Shown: positions 12,650 through 21,320 of the stretch, piece after piece
How the letters are laid out: each line of letters opens with the position of its first letter
Position numbering within the stretch: the stretch's first letter is position 1
Assembly (NCBI GenBank): GCA_037903355.1
Contig: JBAJFE010000042.1
Location: 2,244,001 to 2,308,000 of the forward strand
Length of the DNA stretch: 64,000 nucleotides
Direction of reading: 5' to 3'
From: Trichuris trichiura
Taxonomy: Eukaryota; Nematoda; Enoplea; Trichinellida; Trichuridae
Made by a program: the position numbers and the translations under genes
The notes under the pieces: generated by a model
The model's input: the letters and a program-made list of their open reading frames with translations, nothing else
Database searches by the model: none
Told to the model about the DNA's origin: nothing

Positions 12650-13950
12650 AGAACGGTTATTGTCCCTGTGCAGGCGATTCATATAAGAGACAGCAGTTTG
12701 TAGGCCTGATGATGTTAGTCCAGGATTCATTCACTGCAATACCACTGCCCCTGTTAATGTTTGAATTATGTTTTATATAAGGCGCTTCCTTTATCTTCCT
12801 AATCATAAATTGCCTTTCTTTACAAAGCACCTTGGCGCGCAGTTGACTCGTGCACTGCGCTGCATGCTGTGCTACTGCTGAAATCTGGGCGGTTTGCTGC
12901 ATGGCGTCGCGCCGATCCAGTGTGGGAGGACGTCCACACGACATATTGGACAGTTCTCCGTAAAGTCGGTTAACTGCATTCCTGTACCTCTTTAAGGACT
13001 TCATCTGCTCCTAGAGCCTATGCGCCAACGTATTAGCAGCTTCTCCAATGTAGGAGGCTGAATATTCACATTTTATTTCGTAAACTACCCCAGGGCATTT
13101 GTCCAGTGATACCTTTTCTGTTTCGTAGGGTGGAACGGAGGTATGAGTTTCCTTTGAACCAGACCTGGGAGCCCAGTCTGTTCCCATGCCTTTTTAATTT
13201 TTTCTCCCAGGCCTGCGTAATACGAGAAGATCGGGCGCAGCCCTGAAGCAGGTCTTTTCGCTCTTGTTCTGCCCTCCAATTTTCGCTGAATTGTTAAGTT
13301 AATGAGATGCGCAAGGTATCCATTTTCCTTAAACGCTTTCCGCAAGTGCTCAAGTTCTTGTCCCAAGTTTTCCTGGTCACAAATTGCCAATGCGCAGTCT
13401 ACAATGCCATCTGATGATGGCATGGTAGACTGCGCATTGGCAATGGCAAACCGTGGCAAACCCAGTCATAACGTCTCTCGGATGATGCGACGCGAACTCC
13501 ACATATTTGTCTGACTGTGTTAGTTTTCGGTAAACTGTGGTCTTTATACCTTCCGGTGAGCGAATTATAAGGATGTCCAGAGATGTAATTTTTCCTTCTG
13601 CTTCTTTTTCAATCGTAAAAGTTATTATGTTGGGAAATTCAGGGTTCAGAATTTCTAAAAAAATCATCTTTGTTCTCCTTTTTAGCATTGCAAAGACATC
13701 GTCCACGTATCGCTTAAAGTACGCGGGCGCAATCCCACTGTCAGTGTGGGAAAACACTCGCCGTTCCAAGTATCCATGAGCACCTCCACTAGTACCGGTG
13801 ATAGCGTGCTCCCCATCGGTGCTCCGCTTTTTTGTTTTTAAAATAAGCCTTGAAAATAGAAGGTGTTCGCCTCCAGCATGCAAAAGGAACAAAGTTTTAC
13901 ATTGTGGAACGGGTTCAGTTTTGTACGTTGTATGTTTATTACCCTACATA
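12650..13950 (-). mobile_element. Decayed Penelope-like element (PLE-B)
   Basis: Minus-strand coding remnants, read from 13950 leftward. First an RT core fragment with APMGSTLSPVL, then after a frameshift the catalytic block YFKRYVDDVF (about 13700), the segment VYRKLTQSDKY, then a GIY-YIG-type endonuclease trace (SASYIGEAANTLAHR near 13020-13070), then a C-terminal tail with KVLCKERQF and IRKIKEAPYIKHN (12760-12830). RT plus a C-terminal GIY-YIG domain defines Penelope-like elements. The reading frame is broken by frameshifts, stops and the inverted duplication at 13384-13443. It is clearly diverged from PLE-A and PLE-C, so it represents a second, older lineage. The N-terminal part and both ends are missing or unrecognisable. 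Confidence 0.8.
13384..13443. repeat. 28-bp inverted duplication inside PLE-B
   Basis: Arms 13384-13411 and 13416-13443 are reverse complements with one mismatch, separated by TGAT. They begin TTGCCAATGCGCAGTC and end GACTGCGCATTGGCAA. The duplication falls in the PLE-B coding frame right after the segment HHPRDVMTG and breaks it. Confidence 0.9.
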
Positions 13951-14236
13951 GGAAGTTTATTGGGTCTCTTCTCGCTCGTTCCCTCCGCAAGAGCAGGCGG
14001 CAACTTCAAAGGTGGCAAAGTGGGTATCGCACGATTGCCGGCCGTCCTGTCCTGCCCAAGGTTAAGCCTAAACCTACACATAAGGTGTGACGGTCCGTTC
14101 TCCAGTGTTCGGTGACCCGCAGTAAGACGTCCCTCCCGTTGTTCCGCTGATCCGTGTTATTGTCGCGCATTACCCCTTGATATTGCCGCCTGCTCTTGTG
14201 GAGGGAACGAGCGAGAAAAGATCCGTTTATTTCCTG
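13951..14236. repeat. Foldback element with about 50-bp imperfect arms
   Basis: The left arm (about 13951-14003) and right arm (about 14184-14236) are imperfect reverse complements sharing TTGCCGCCTGCTCTTG and GGAGGGAACGAGCGAGAA. The interior contains a partial copy of the dispersed family (GCCGGCCGTCC, then AAGCCTAAACC) at 14030-14090. It may be the old terminal structure of PLE-B or an independent MITE. Confidence 0.6.
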
Positions 14237-14263
14237 CCAAAACGATTTATTGGAATCAACGGA

Positions 14264-14276
14264 ATTGTCAGATCTT
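14264..14276. repeat. 13-bp target-site duplication of PLE-A, left copy
   Basis: ATTGTCAGATCTT here is repeated exactly at 19283-19295. The two copies flank PLE-A. Confidence 0.85.
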
Positions 14277-14327
14277 GTTGAGTTTCTTTTACGGAAATTT
14301 TGTCCCGTTGATAATATTTTTATTATT

Positions 14328-14365
14328 CCGGAGCTTTCGGGTCAAACGAGACCCGTCTTCAGCGG
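14328..14365 (-). ncRNA. Hammerhead-like core in PLE-A left end
   Basis: On the minus strand: CCG, CTGAAGA, C, stem GGGTC/GACCC with loop TCGTTT, GAAA, then GCTCCGG. The invariant CUGANGA and GAAA boxes flank a helix as in a type I hammerhead. There is one extra base between CTGAAGA and the stem, and no stem I was found by eye, so self-cleavage is unproven. Confidence 0.4.
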
Positions 14366-14378
14366 TGTTAATATAAAG

Positions 14379-14576
14379 TGTTGTGGTGCCGCCTAGCGGA
14401 CGAAATCCGTTGGCGGACGTAGCAAGTAAAGAGCGGAAACCCTACGCTCCGGTTGTTACGGTGCGGGGGTGGGGGTGTCTTCCGTGCGAGCTGAAGTGTG
14501 TGTTGTTAGTCGGCGACTAAGGGAGCAGCGAAGTAAAACGTTGGGTCATACGTCTGGTTGTCTGCAGACTGTAACA
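14379..14576 (+). repeat. 5' LTR
   Basis: Starts TGTTGTGGTGCCGCC and ends CTGTAACA. Nearly identical to 16394-16568 except for an extra GC-rich stretch (about 14464-14505: GGGGGTGTC, CCGTGCGAGC) that is shortened to a TG repeat in the 3' LTR. Confidence 0.92.
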
Positions 14577-14640
14577 ATTGGCGACGAGGTTTGGTGCGAA
14601 CTGTTGCGGTAAGTCGACATAAGTCTGCCTTACGTAAGAT

Positions 14641-15201
14641 ATGCCGCTAAAATCTGCTTCTGAACGGTTTACGGAAAGCAAGCCTGTTGGGGCATACAGA
14701 CTATTTGACCCAGAGACGGAGGCGTGGGAAGCTTGGTCCCTTCAGTTTCGAGCTTATCTCGATATGAATTTGGTCGTGGATGACTGTATCAAGCGTAGCT
14801 GCCTCGTAACTTCACTAGCCCCGAAAGCGTTCGAGGAACTCCGGCGAGTTTGCTTACCAAAGTCCCCCTTTGAGTTCACCTTTTCTGACATTGAGAGACA
14901 AATGTCAAAACTGTTCGGAACTCGCGTCGTTTTGCTGAAAGAACGATCAAAGTTTTTCGGCCTGCGGCAAGAGGCGCATCAAACGCCCATGCAATTCGCG
15001 AACTACTTACGACATACGGCGGCCAGTTGTGACTTCGATCAATTTAACACGGACGCGGCGTTGGTAGTGCAATTTGTAAATGGCATAAGAAACCAAGCCG
15101 TCAGGGTGAAGCTTCTGGCGAAAGGGAAGGACTTGACGCTGGGCGACGCTGTGACTTGCAAATATCAGAGGATATTCAACGTGAAGACGCGAATGTCGTG
15201 A
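14641..15201 (+). pseudogene. gag: gag (capsid part) of the LTR retrotransposon
   Basis: 186 codons from an ATG 64 nt after the left LTR. The segment FDPETEAWEAWSLQFRAYL and the later FANYLRHTAASCDF and QFVNGIR resemble the capsid region of Ty3/gypsy Gag proteins, which build the particle and package the RNA. The frame ends after LGDAVTC, and homology continues in another frame from 15156, where the nucleocapsid fingers lie. This is either a frameshift mutation or a programmed shift. Since pol is deleted, decay is the simpler reading. The element is transcribed towards increasing coordinates, opposite to the PLE host. Confidence 0.8.
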
Positions 15202-16157
15202 ACGAGGCGACTGACTCAAAAACGTGCCATGCTGTCAACACATACCCGTCGAAGAATCAGGTAGTTCAGCCTAAGGTAAAATGCGATCGCTGTGGCAAAA
15301 ATGATCACGCGAAAGCTAGGTGCCCGTTTATTAACGCCAAATGTTTTAACTGTGGCCGTGTGGGGCATCTTTCTCGTGTGTGCCGACGCGACAAAACAGA
15401 TGACCATGCCAAGCAGCATCAACAGGGAAACGTACGTTTGAAAAGACGCCGGCGGGCGATGAAGCAGATAAACAGGGCAGACTCTAGCATGTTGCAAGTC
15501 TTTAGCAGCGTTACGCCATCCCCCTTTAAGGTGGATGTCACGATTGATGGATACCCAGTTGTGATGGAACTGGATACTGGGGCCAGCGTAACTGTTGTGA
15601 ATTCCACCTTGTGGAAGCGTATTGGATACCCAAAACTGTCACCGCCAACTGTTCAGCTACGTAGTTTCACTGGGCATATCATCTCCTTAAAGGGCGAAGC
15701 GACAGTATCTGTTGGACGCCGCGGCCAGCTAAAGAAGCTGCGCATACGAGTGGCAAATCAGCCGGTGGTGAACATCATGGGACGTGACTGGATTGAAGCG
15801 TTTGGAGATACCGATTCATTGCCAATGATTTTTACGCGCGATGCGTCCATAAACTGTATTGGTAGTGGTTCCCACGAGAAAAAGATTTTCGATCAGTTTG
15901 AGGCTCTATTTAAGCCTGAGCTCGGACACTGCACAAAGATAAAGGCACATCTAGAGCTCAAAGAGGGAGCTGTACCGGCATTTCGGAGACCCTTTCCCTT
16001 GGCGTTCGCGATGCACGACGCAGTGGAGAAAGAATTAGACCGGTATATCAAGATAGGGATCACAATGGACAGATCGGTCACCGCACTGCGCTGGTCACGT
16101 TATGGCGCTCAACGTAGGACGAGAAGTGATCTTCGTAAGCGAGCTCGGGAATGGTGA
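15156..16157 (+). pseudogene. pol: Nucleocapsid, aspartic protease and RT start of the LTR retrotransposon, deleted
   Basis: The frame shows two CCHC-type zinc knuckles (CDRCGKNDHAKARC and CFNCGRVGHLSRVC, about residues 43-75), a retropepsin active site LDTGASVTVV (about 138-147), the late protease motif NIMGRDWI, then the RT entry segment with FRRPFPLAFA and EKELDRYIKIGI. The RT palm (YVDD-type box), RNase H and integrase core are absent. Right after IKIGI the sequence switches to the end of pol, and the last roughly 30 codons of this ORF are out-of-frame read-through. The 5' border is only the first in-frame ATG. True translation would start in gag. Confidence 0.82.
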
Positions 16158-16377
16158 AGCAGCGGCGCAGGACGTGGAATTGGCTTCATTGCCAGACGAA
16201 GAAACGGCGATATGCTCGGAACAAAGGCCAGCTCCGAGCATTGGAGGACAGCGCGAGGTGGAAGAGACGCCGTACTGCAGGTCTGGGATAGACGTCACCA
16301 CACAAAACGTAAAAGTTCCTCAGATGCTGCGCCGTTCAAATCGTCTGCGGAGACCTCCAAACCGACTCAGTATCTGA
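16076..16377 (+). pseudogene. pol: C-terminal tail of pol after the internal deletion
   Basis: Open frame through 16102-16377, read as the segment VGREVIFVSELG and ending with a basic RRSNRLRRPPNRL tail before the stop, 16 nt upstream of the 3' LTR. Basic tails of this kind close the integrase end of many gypsy elements. The deletion point lies between about 16076 and 16102. Confidence 0.6.
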
Positions 16378-16393
16378 GAAACTAGGGGGGAGG

Positions 16394-16568
16394 TGTTGTA
16401 GTGCCGCCTAGCGGACGAAATCCGTTGGCGGACGTAGCAAGTAAAGAACAGAAAACCCTACGCTCCGGTTGTTACGGTGCGGGGGTGTGTGTGTGTGTTA
16501 GTCGGCGACTAAGGGAGCAGCGAAGTAAAACGTTGGGTCATACGTCTGGTTGTCTGCAGACTGTAACA
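16394..16568 (+). repeat. 3' LTR
   Basis: Preceded by a purine tract and followed by the TAAAG target duplication. Shorter than the 5' LTR because of the TG-repeat region near 16486-16500. Confidence 0.92.
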
Positions 16569-16730
16569 TAAAGCAACGACGTAACGAAAATTCACGGTGT
16601 TAAAATGATGTAACGGGTGTTTCGCGGGGATGTTTTAACTGTTTAAAGTCAAATGTTTTAAAGTAGATTTCATTGTGTCCTCATCTTCTGTCTGTCAGCT
16701 AGCCATTTTTCTTGTTGTGGATATGTGTTG

Positions 16731-17140
16731 TGTGCCTGTACCACCCGCTGATGTGAACAACCTGAGGTTTGGCCTCGCATGGCCTTAACTTAAGACTACC
16801 CGTAGGGCGGTGTGACTGTGGCCCCCTCCTGTTATACAGCCGTGCCCAGGTTTGCAGAAAGTCACCCAGCTTGAGCTCGCGGTCCCTATGCGTCGTTGTT
16901 TCCCTGGACTATTGTCCTTCCTGGGGTCATGGTCTCTCTCAGGGTTATTCGCCTTAGTAGGCAGCAATGACAGTCTATATAAACGGCTGTCGCGAGAATA
17001 GTGTTGGGTCGCCGAATTGGTCGTATTGCTGTCGTACCACCATTGCTGTTCTGTATCGTATACACCAAGTTAACCAGAATACCCTTTCAATAAAAGACTT
17101 ATATCTGTCGTATATCGTCGCAAGAAGCTCTGCTCCTACA
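16731..17140 (+). mobile_element. Solo LTR inserted in PLE-A
   Basis: 410 bp with TG...CA ends (TGTGCCTGTACC to GCTCCTACA) and a 5-bp duplication TGTTG on both sides (16726-16730, 17141-17145). The inverted PLE copy at about 18967-18983 has the uninterrupted sequence. It contains TATATAAA near 16977 and AATAAA at 17089-17094, as expected of an LTR promoter and poly(A) signal. Unrelated to the LTR at 14379. Confidence 0.82.
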
Positions 17141-17228
17141 TGTTGTTCTTCAGAAATTTTATTTTAAGGTGCTTCTCCATTTGGTTGGTTTTGATCCGTA
17201 GTTCTTTGTTTTCTTTTCTTTCTTGTGT

Positions 17229-18755
17229 TTAGTCAAGTGAGCAGCATTTAAAGCGGGTGACAATGTTTGCCCATAGTTCGTTTATTTCTGCTCCTTGGTC
17301 TCTATTGTACGTCTCGTTGTGCCTGATGTATAGAGCTTCCTTGATTTTCCGTAGGCGCAAATTGCTTTCGTAGCATAAGACTTTTGGATGGAGAGTCTGG
17401 TTGCATCGTGCGGCGTGTTCCACGACCGCGGAGGCCTGTATCACTTTGTCCATGGTAGTTTTTGGGTTCACGATTTTCCTTCCAGGTCGTCTTGTAGGGT
17501 TGTTGTCGTTGTTGAGAATGTTTTTTGCGTTGTTATAGGTGGTAAGGCCTTTCATATGTTCGTTGAATCTATGTTCTAAGGTGTTTCCGGTTTCCCCGAT
17601 GTACACTCCGGAACAAGGGCATTTGATTGCGTAGACCAGTCCTGTTCTTTTGTTTTTTGGGATTTTGGTTTTGTCCTTCCGGAGAATGGTCCTGAGGTTG
17701 GGGAAGCTTTTGAAAAAGACTTGGAATCCTAACTGTTTTTCTAGCCGGATGATCTTTTCTCCTAATCCTGCCACATAGGGGATAACCAACCGTGTGTCGG
17801 GCAGGATGTTTGGTTGATGTGATTCCCGGTTGTGGAGCTTGTCTTTGAACACTTGGTTGATGAAAGATTTTGGATAGTCGTTTTTGTAAAAAATCTTTCT
17901 AATATAGTTAAATTCCGACTGGATAAATTCAGGTTCGCATAAATTGACCGCTCTATTGATCATGCCAGAGATGATACCACGCATTACTGATCGTGGGTGA
18001 TGTGATGAGAAATCGAGGTACTGTTCGGTGTGTGTCGGCTTTCTGTATACTCTGGTTTTGAATCCCTAATCTGTGCAAATAATCAGGGCGTCCAGGAAGG
18101 GAAGGGTTTTATTCACCTCTTTTTCCATTGTGAAGACTATTTGATTCGGCCGGATGCTGTTAAGAAACTGCAGAAATTGCTCCTCTTTCCCATCTTTTAT
18201 AATGACGAAGATATCATCGACATATCTTTTGTATAGTCGTGGAGCAATTTCTCTGTCTACAGTTACGGACATTTCCTTTTCAAAACTTTCCATGAATATT
18301 TCCGCCAGGACAGGAGATAGTGAACTGCCCATAGGAACCCCGTTAGATTGCTTGTAGAACTTATTGTCAAACATGAAGTAATTGCCATCTTGCATGCAGA
18401 ACGACACCAGCTTGACAATGTGGAAGGGGTTTAAATTAGTTCTGCTGGACAGAGTTGTATCTGTATTGAGGAGATTGTATAGGGTTTCGACAGTGTCTGA
18501 GATTGGAATGCTCGGGAATAGATCTTTCACGTCGTAACTGACTAAAATCTCGTCCGGTCCTAGATGGTAGTTTCGTATTTCATTGACGAAGCTTTTACTA
18601 TTTTTCACGAAGGACGATTCATTGCCAGTTAGTGGCTTGATGATTTTTTTTAAGTACCTACTAAGTTCACTTGTGGTGCTGTTAATTGTGGAAACTATTG
18701 GTCTTAATGGAACCTCTGGTTTGTGCACCTTTGAAAGACCGTAGAGCTCAGCTCA
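17229..18755 (-). pseudogene. PLE-A reverse transcriptase with GIY-YIG endonuclease
   Basis: Read leftward from 18755: a truncated start (PELYGL, KVHKPEVPLRPIVS), then RT motifs YDVKDLFPSIP, GVPMGSSLSPVLAE and the catalytic KRYVDDIFVI, then the thumb region (VYRKPTHTEQY, HHPRSVMRG), then the GIY-YIG endonuclease (GVYIGETGNTLEHRFNEHM, about 17540-17620) and a conserved tail (IRHNETYNRDQGAEINELW). Such enzymes copy the element into chromosome ends or nicked sites. The frame is intact except for one TAG at 18066-18068, plus loss of the N-terminal part at the head-to-head junction. It is the best preserved PLE frame in the window, but not functional as it stands. Confidence 0.88.
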
Positions 18756-19148
18756 GCTACGAAAGCAATTTGCGCCTACGGAAAATCAAGAAAGCTCTAT
18801 ACATCAGGCACAATGAGACGTACAATAGAGACCAAGGAGCAGAAATAAACGAACTATGGGCAAACATTGTCACCCGCTCTAAATGCTGCTCACTTGACTA
18901 AACACAAAAAGGAAACAAAGAACTACGGATCAAAACCAACCAAATGGAGAAGTACCTTAAAATGAAATTTCTAAAGAACAACACATATCCACAACAAGAA
19001 AAATGGCTAGCTGACAGACAGAAGATGAGGACACAATGAAATCTACTTTAAAACATTTGACTTTAAACAGTTAAAACATCCCCGCGCAACACCCGTTACA
19101 TCATTTTAACACCGTGAATTTTCGTTACGTCATTGCTTTATATTAACA

Positions 19149-19186
19149 CCGCTGAAGACGGGTCTCGTTTGACCCGAAAGCTCCGG
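19149..19186 (+). ncRNA. Hammerhead-like core in PLE-A right end
   Basis: Inverted partner of 14328-14365 with identical boxes: CTGAAGA, C, GGGTC stem with TCGTTT loop, GAAA, GCTCCGG. Same caveats. Confidence 0.4.
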
Positions 19187-19282
19187 AATAACAAAAATAT
19201 TATCAACGGGACAAAATTTCCGTGAAAGAAACTCAACATGAAACTATACGGTTCCGTACCAAGAAGTTACATTTACAAAACG

Positions 19283-19295
19283 ATTGTCAGATCTT
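19283..19295. repeat. 13-bp target-site duplication of PLE-A, right copy
   Basis: ATTGTCAGATCTT, identical to 14264-14276. Confidence 0.85.
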
Positions 19296-20452
19296 ACGCA
19301 ATCCATTATCAGCCACGATACGCAGTGAAAACTTACGCACCTGATAGCACTGATCCGTTACGTAAAGCAAAAATTACAGTGGCCATGCATTTATGCAAAA
19401 TACTAATTTGTCAGAGAAAGGAGCAGACTGTGTCAGCTCGTGTAAAATTAAATCAACCACCTGAAAACATATAACAGAAGGAGGAAGCGACGCAAAGCCA
19501 ACGGAACACTAGTTCTGTCCTCAGGTCAAGAAGATGAAGCATCAGTTAAATCATTTTTACTATGGAAAGCTAAGCCTACGAGGTCAATTTCTATTTGCTG
19601 TAGTTCACCCTGCTCTATCGACTTCACAACAGACAGTCTGACAAATGAGGCTCATTCAAGTCTGGCTAGCTAATATGCCTTTGTTCCCTGTTCAAAAGTT
19701 ACCCTGCATGAACAGGGCACTCCAAAAGCCAGTGAGAAATTGAAGAAAAAATATTTTCGTAAACTGCAATGTGCAGGTAAAAGACCATAGCCTTAGCAGC
19801 GAAATAATATGCAGATTAGTAAACAGCGAAGCGGTAAAGGTGCAAGAGAAACCGTCGAAGATAGAAATTCGAAAAACTGACCGAACTTCGTCAACATTTT
19901 ATTAAAATAGACCCAAGCTGGCAGGGTAAGAATAAAACATTTTACCAAGTCAAGGTGACCCAGGCAATCGGAAGTCAGGCTTATCCGCGACAGTGCGACC
20001 TAATTCCTTCGCAACACCGAACCTATTCATATAGACAATCATAACCATTTTTAACTGATCATAAGTATCTATGGAAATGCGCAACTTGTACGAGTGAACT
20101 TCTGTAACTCGCGAACTTCGCCAATTCAGACGTAAGTACCGCGAGCAGTTAACGCGTGGAATTAGAGAACTGTGAATCTTCTTTGCACATGCTCAATTTA
20201 ATCTGTTTTTCTTATTACAATAACAGAGTTCCTCTTGCGTGCTGGCAAACTTAACGAGTATTACAATAAAAACAACAACAGCGACAATCATTGCATACGT
20301 AGCATTTGGCAACCGGTACTACCGTTCACGAAATGGTTTCATTCAGCTTGGCACTTCTCTTTATTAACCAGTTTCTATTGCTCAGCCAGAAACTTTAAGT
20401 TTTGGATTAGATGGGCCTCTAGATGGACAGTGGGTGAGATCAGCTCGATATA
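19296..20452. other. Region without a recognised gene
   Basis: No family resemblance, repeat boundary or convincing splice site was seen. Confidence 0.45.
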
Positions 20453-20810
20453 CAGTAGAACTTCCATAAGTTGACCACCCAAGGGACAAGGAAAAACTGG
20501 TCAACATAAGAGGCTGTGGGTATATTATACAGTAGAACCTCCGAAGTTGACCACTTCTCTATGTCGATCACCTCCCTAAGTTGACCGAATTTTGACCACT
20601 TGGTTGGTCCGTACGTTAATAATATAATATACATACAGCCTCTTATGTTGACCACCTCCTACGTTGACCAGTTTTTCTCGGTCGCTTGGGTGGTCAACTT
20701 ATGGAGGTTCTACTGTATTATTAACGTGCGGACCAACCAGGTTGTCAAAAGTCGGTCAACTTAGGGAGGTGGTCGACATAGAAAGGTGGTCAACTTCAGA
20801 GGTTCTACTG
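20453..20810. mobile_element. Composite of pogo-type foldback/MITE units
   Basis: Four units with ends of the form CAGTAGAACYTCC...AAGTTGACC. The first runs about 20453-20518, the second about 20530-20632, then inverted versions of the first (20636-20715) and second (about 20717-20810). Outer arms end CAGTAGAAC at 20453 and GTTCTACTG at 20810. Each unit carries repeated TTGACCACC blocks. Short TIRs starting CAGT next to TA are typical of pogo/Tigger-type MITEs. No transposase frame is present. Confidence 0.75.
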
Positions 20811-21047
20811 TATATTCATGAGCGCACTCTGCACCTCACTGAACTCTATACCATGGAACTTGTTTCCCAAAAAAGCTTTACTTATTGATATGCTGGTTAC
20901 AGGCAATGTGTAACATGTCTATACCATTTTAGTATGTTGTATACTCTTGTAGCCTACGCATTATATAGAACGCCAAATAATATTTACGCAAAGTGGGAAT
21001 CGTACCTGGGGGATTGAAGAATTTTACAAGTTTGTCAGCTACGACCG

Positions 21048-21320
21048 CGCAAGCCTACAGTGGCGACACCTACGGGGCAAAATGTGCTGTTTTCTTGCTG
21101 CATTGGGCTTTCACTGTCCTTATATTTCAGCATAGGCTTGGGCGAGGGCAAAACAAGAAAGCCGGCAAGGTTCTGTGTCGAAAGCGCTCAATTTTTCTTA
21201 ATCGGCTATCCTGTTCCGCCCAAGTCTAAATGTTTGGCCAAGGCATAAGAAAAGTATAGCCGGCAAAGTAGCGAAAAACAACCCATTCTATCCAGTAGAA
21301 TTCGCCACTGTAGGCTTGCG
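21048..21320. mobile_element. MITE with perfect 18-bp terminal inverted repeats
   Basis: CGCAAGCCTACAGTGGCG at 21048-21065 and its exact reverse complement at 21303-21320, 273 bp apart. The interior has AGCCGGCAAGG near 21161 and again AGCCGGCAAAG near 21259, plus AGGCTTGGGCGAGGGC, linking it to the dispersed AAGCCTAAGCC family. Confidence 0.85.

Larger units (their letters stand above)
14379..16568 (+). mobile_element. Internally deleted Ty3/gypsy-like LTR retrotransposon inserted in PLE-A
   Basis: LTRs at 14379-14576 (198 bp) and 16394-16568 (175 bp) begin TGTTGT and end GTAACA. A 5-bp duplication TAAAG flanks the element (14374-14378 and 16569-16573). The inverted copy of the same PLE region (about 19130-19143) carries the uninterrupted site, confirming the borders. 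ATTGGCGACGAGG directly follows the left LTR (primer-site position), and a purine run ending AGGGGGGAGG precedes the right LTR. Inside are gag, zinc knuckles, protease and only the first part of RT. The sequence then jumps near 16076-16102 to the end of pol, so most of RT, RNase H and integrase are missing. Non-autonomous and broken. Confidence 0.9.
14277..19282 (-). mobile_element. Penelope-like element PLE-A with two later LTR insertions
   Basis: Bounded by the 13-bp duplication ATTGTCAGATCTT (14264-14276 and 19283-19295). The ends are inverted repeats: 14277-14378 plus 16574-16730 on the left mirror about 18979-19237 on the right, and each carries a hammerhead-like core. The coding strand is minus. 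At 18757 the RT frame, 5'-truncated at PELYGL, switches into an inverted copy of the element's own 3' end (18757-18960 mirrors 17160-17370), a head-to-head arrangement typical of Penelope elements. The right end has a 45-nt tail beyond the inverted repeat, similar to the tail of PLE-C (GGTTCCGTACCAAGAA versus GGTCCCGTACGAAGAA). An LTR retrotransposon (14379-16568) and a solo LTR (16731-17140) were inserted later. Without them the element would be about 2.4 kb. Confidence 0.88.

Noticed and set aside
14328..14365. Calling the PLE-end motif a proven hammerhead ribozyme
   Set aside because: An extra base separates CTGAAGA from the stem, and no stem I pairing was found by eye. Kept only as a hammerhead-like candidate.
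15007..15607. Minus-strand open frames across the LTR retrotransposon
   Set aside because: Shadows of gag, zinc knuckles and protease on the plus strand.
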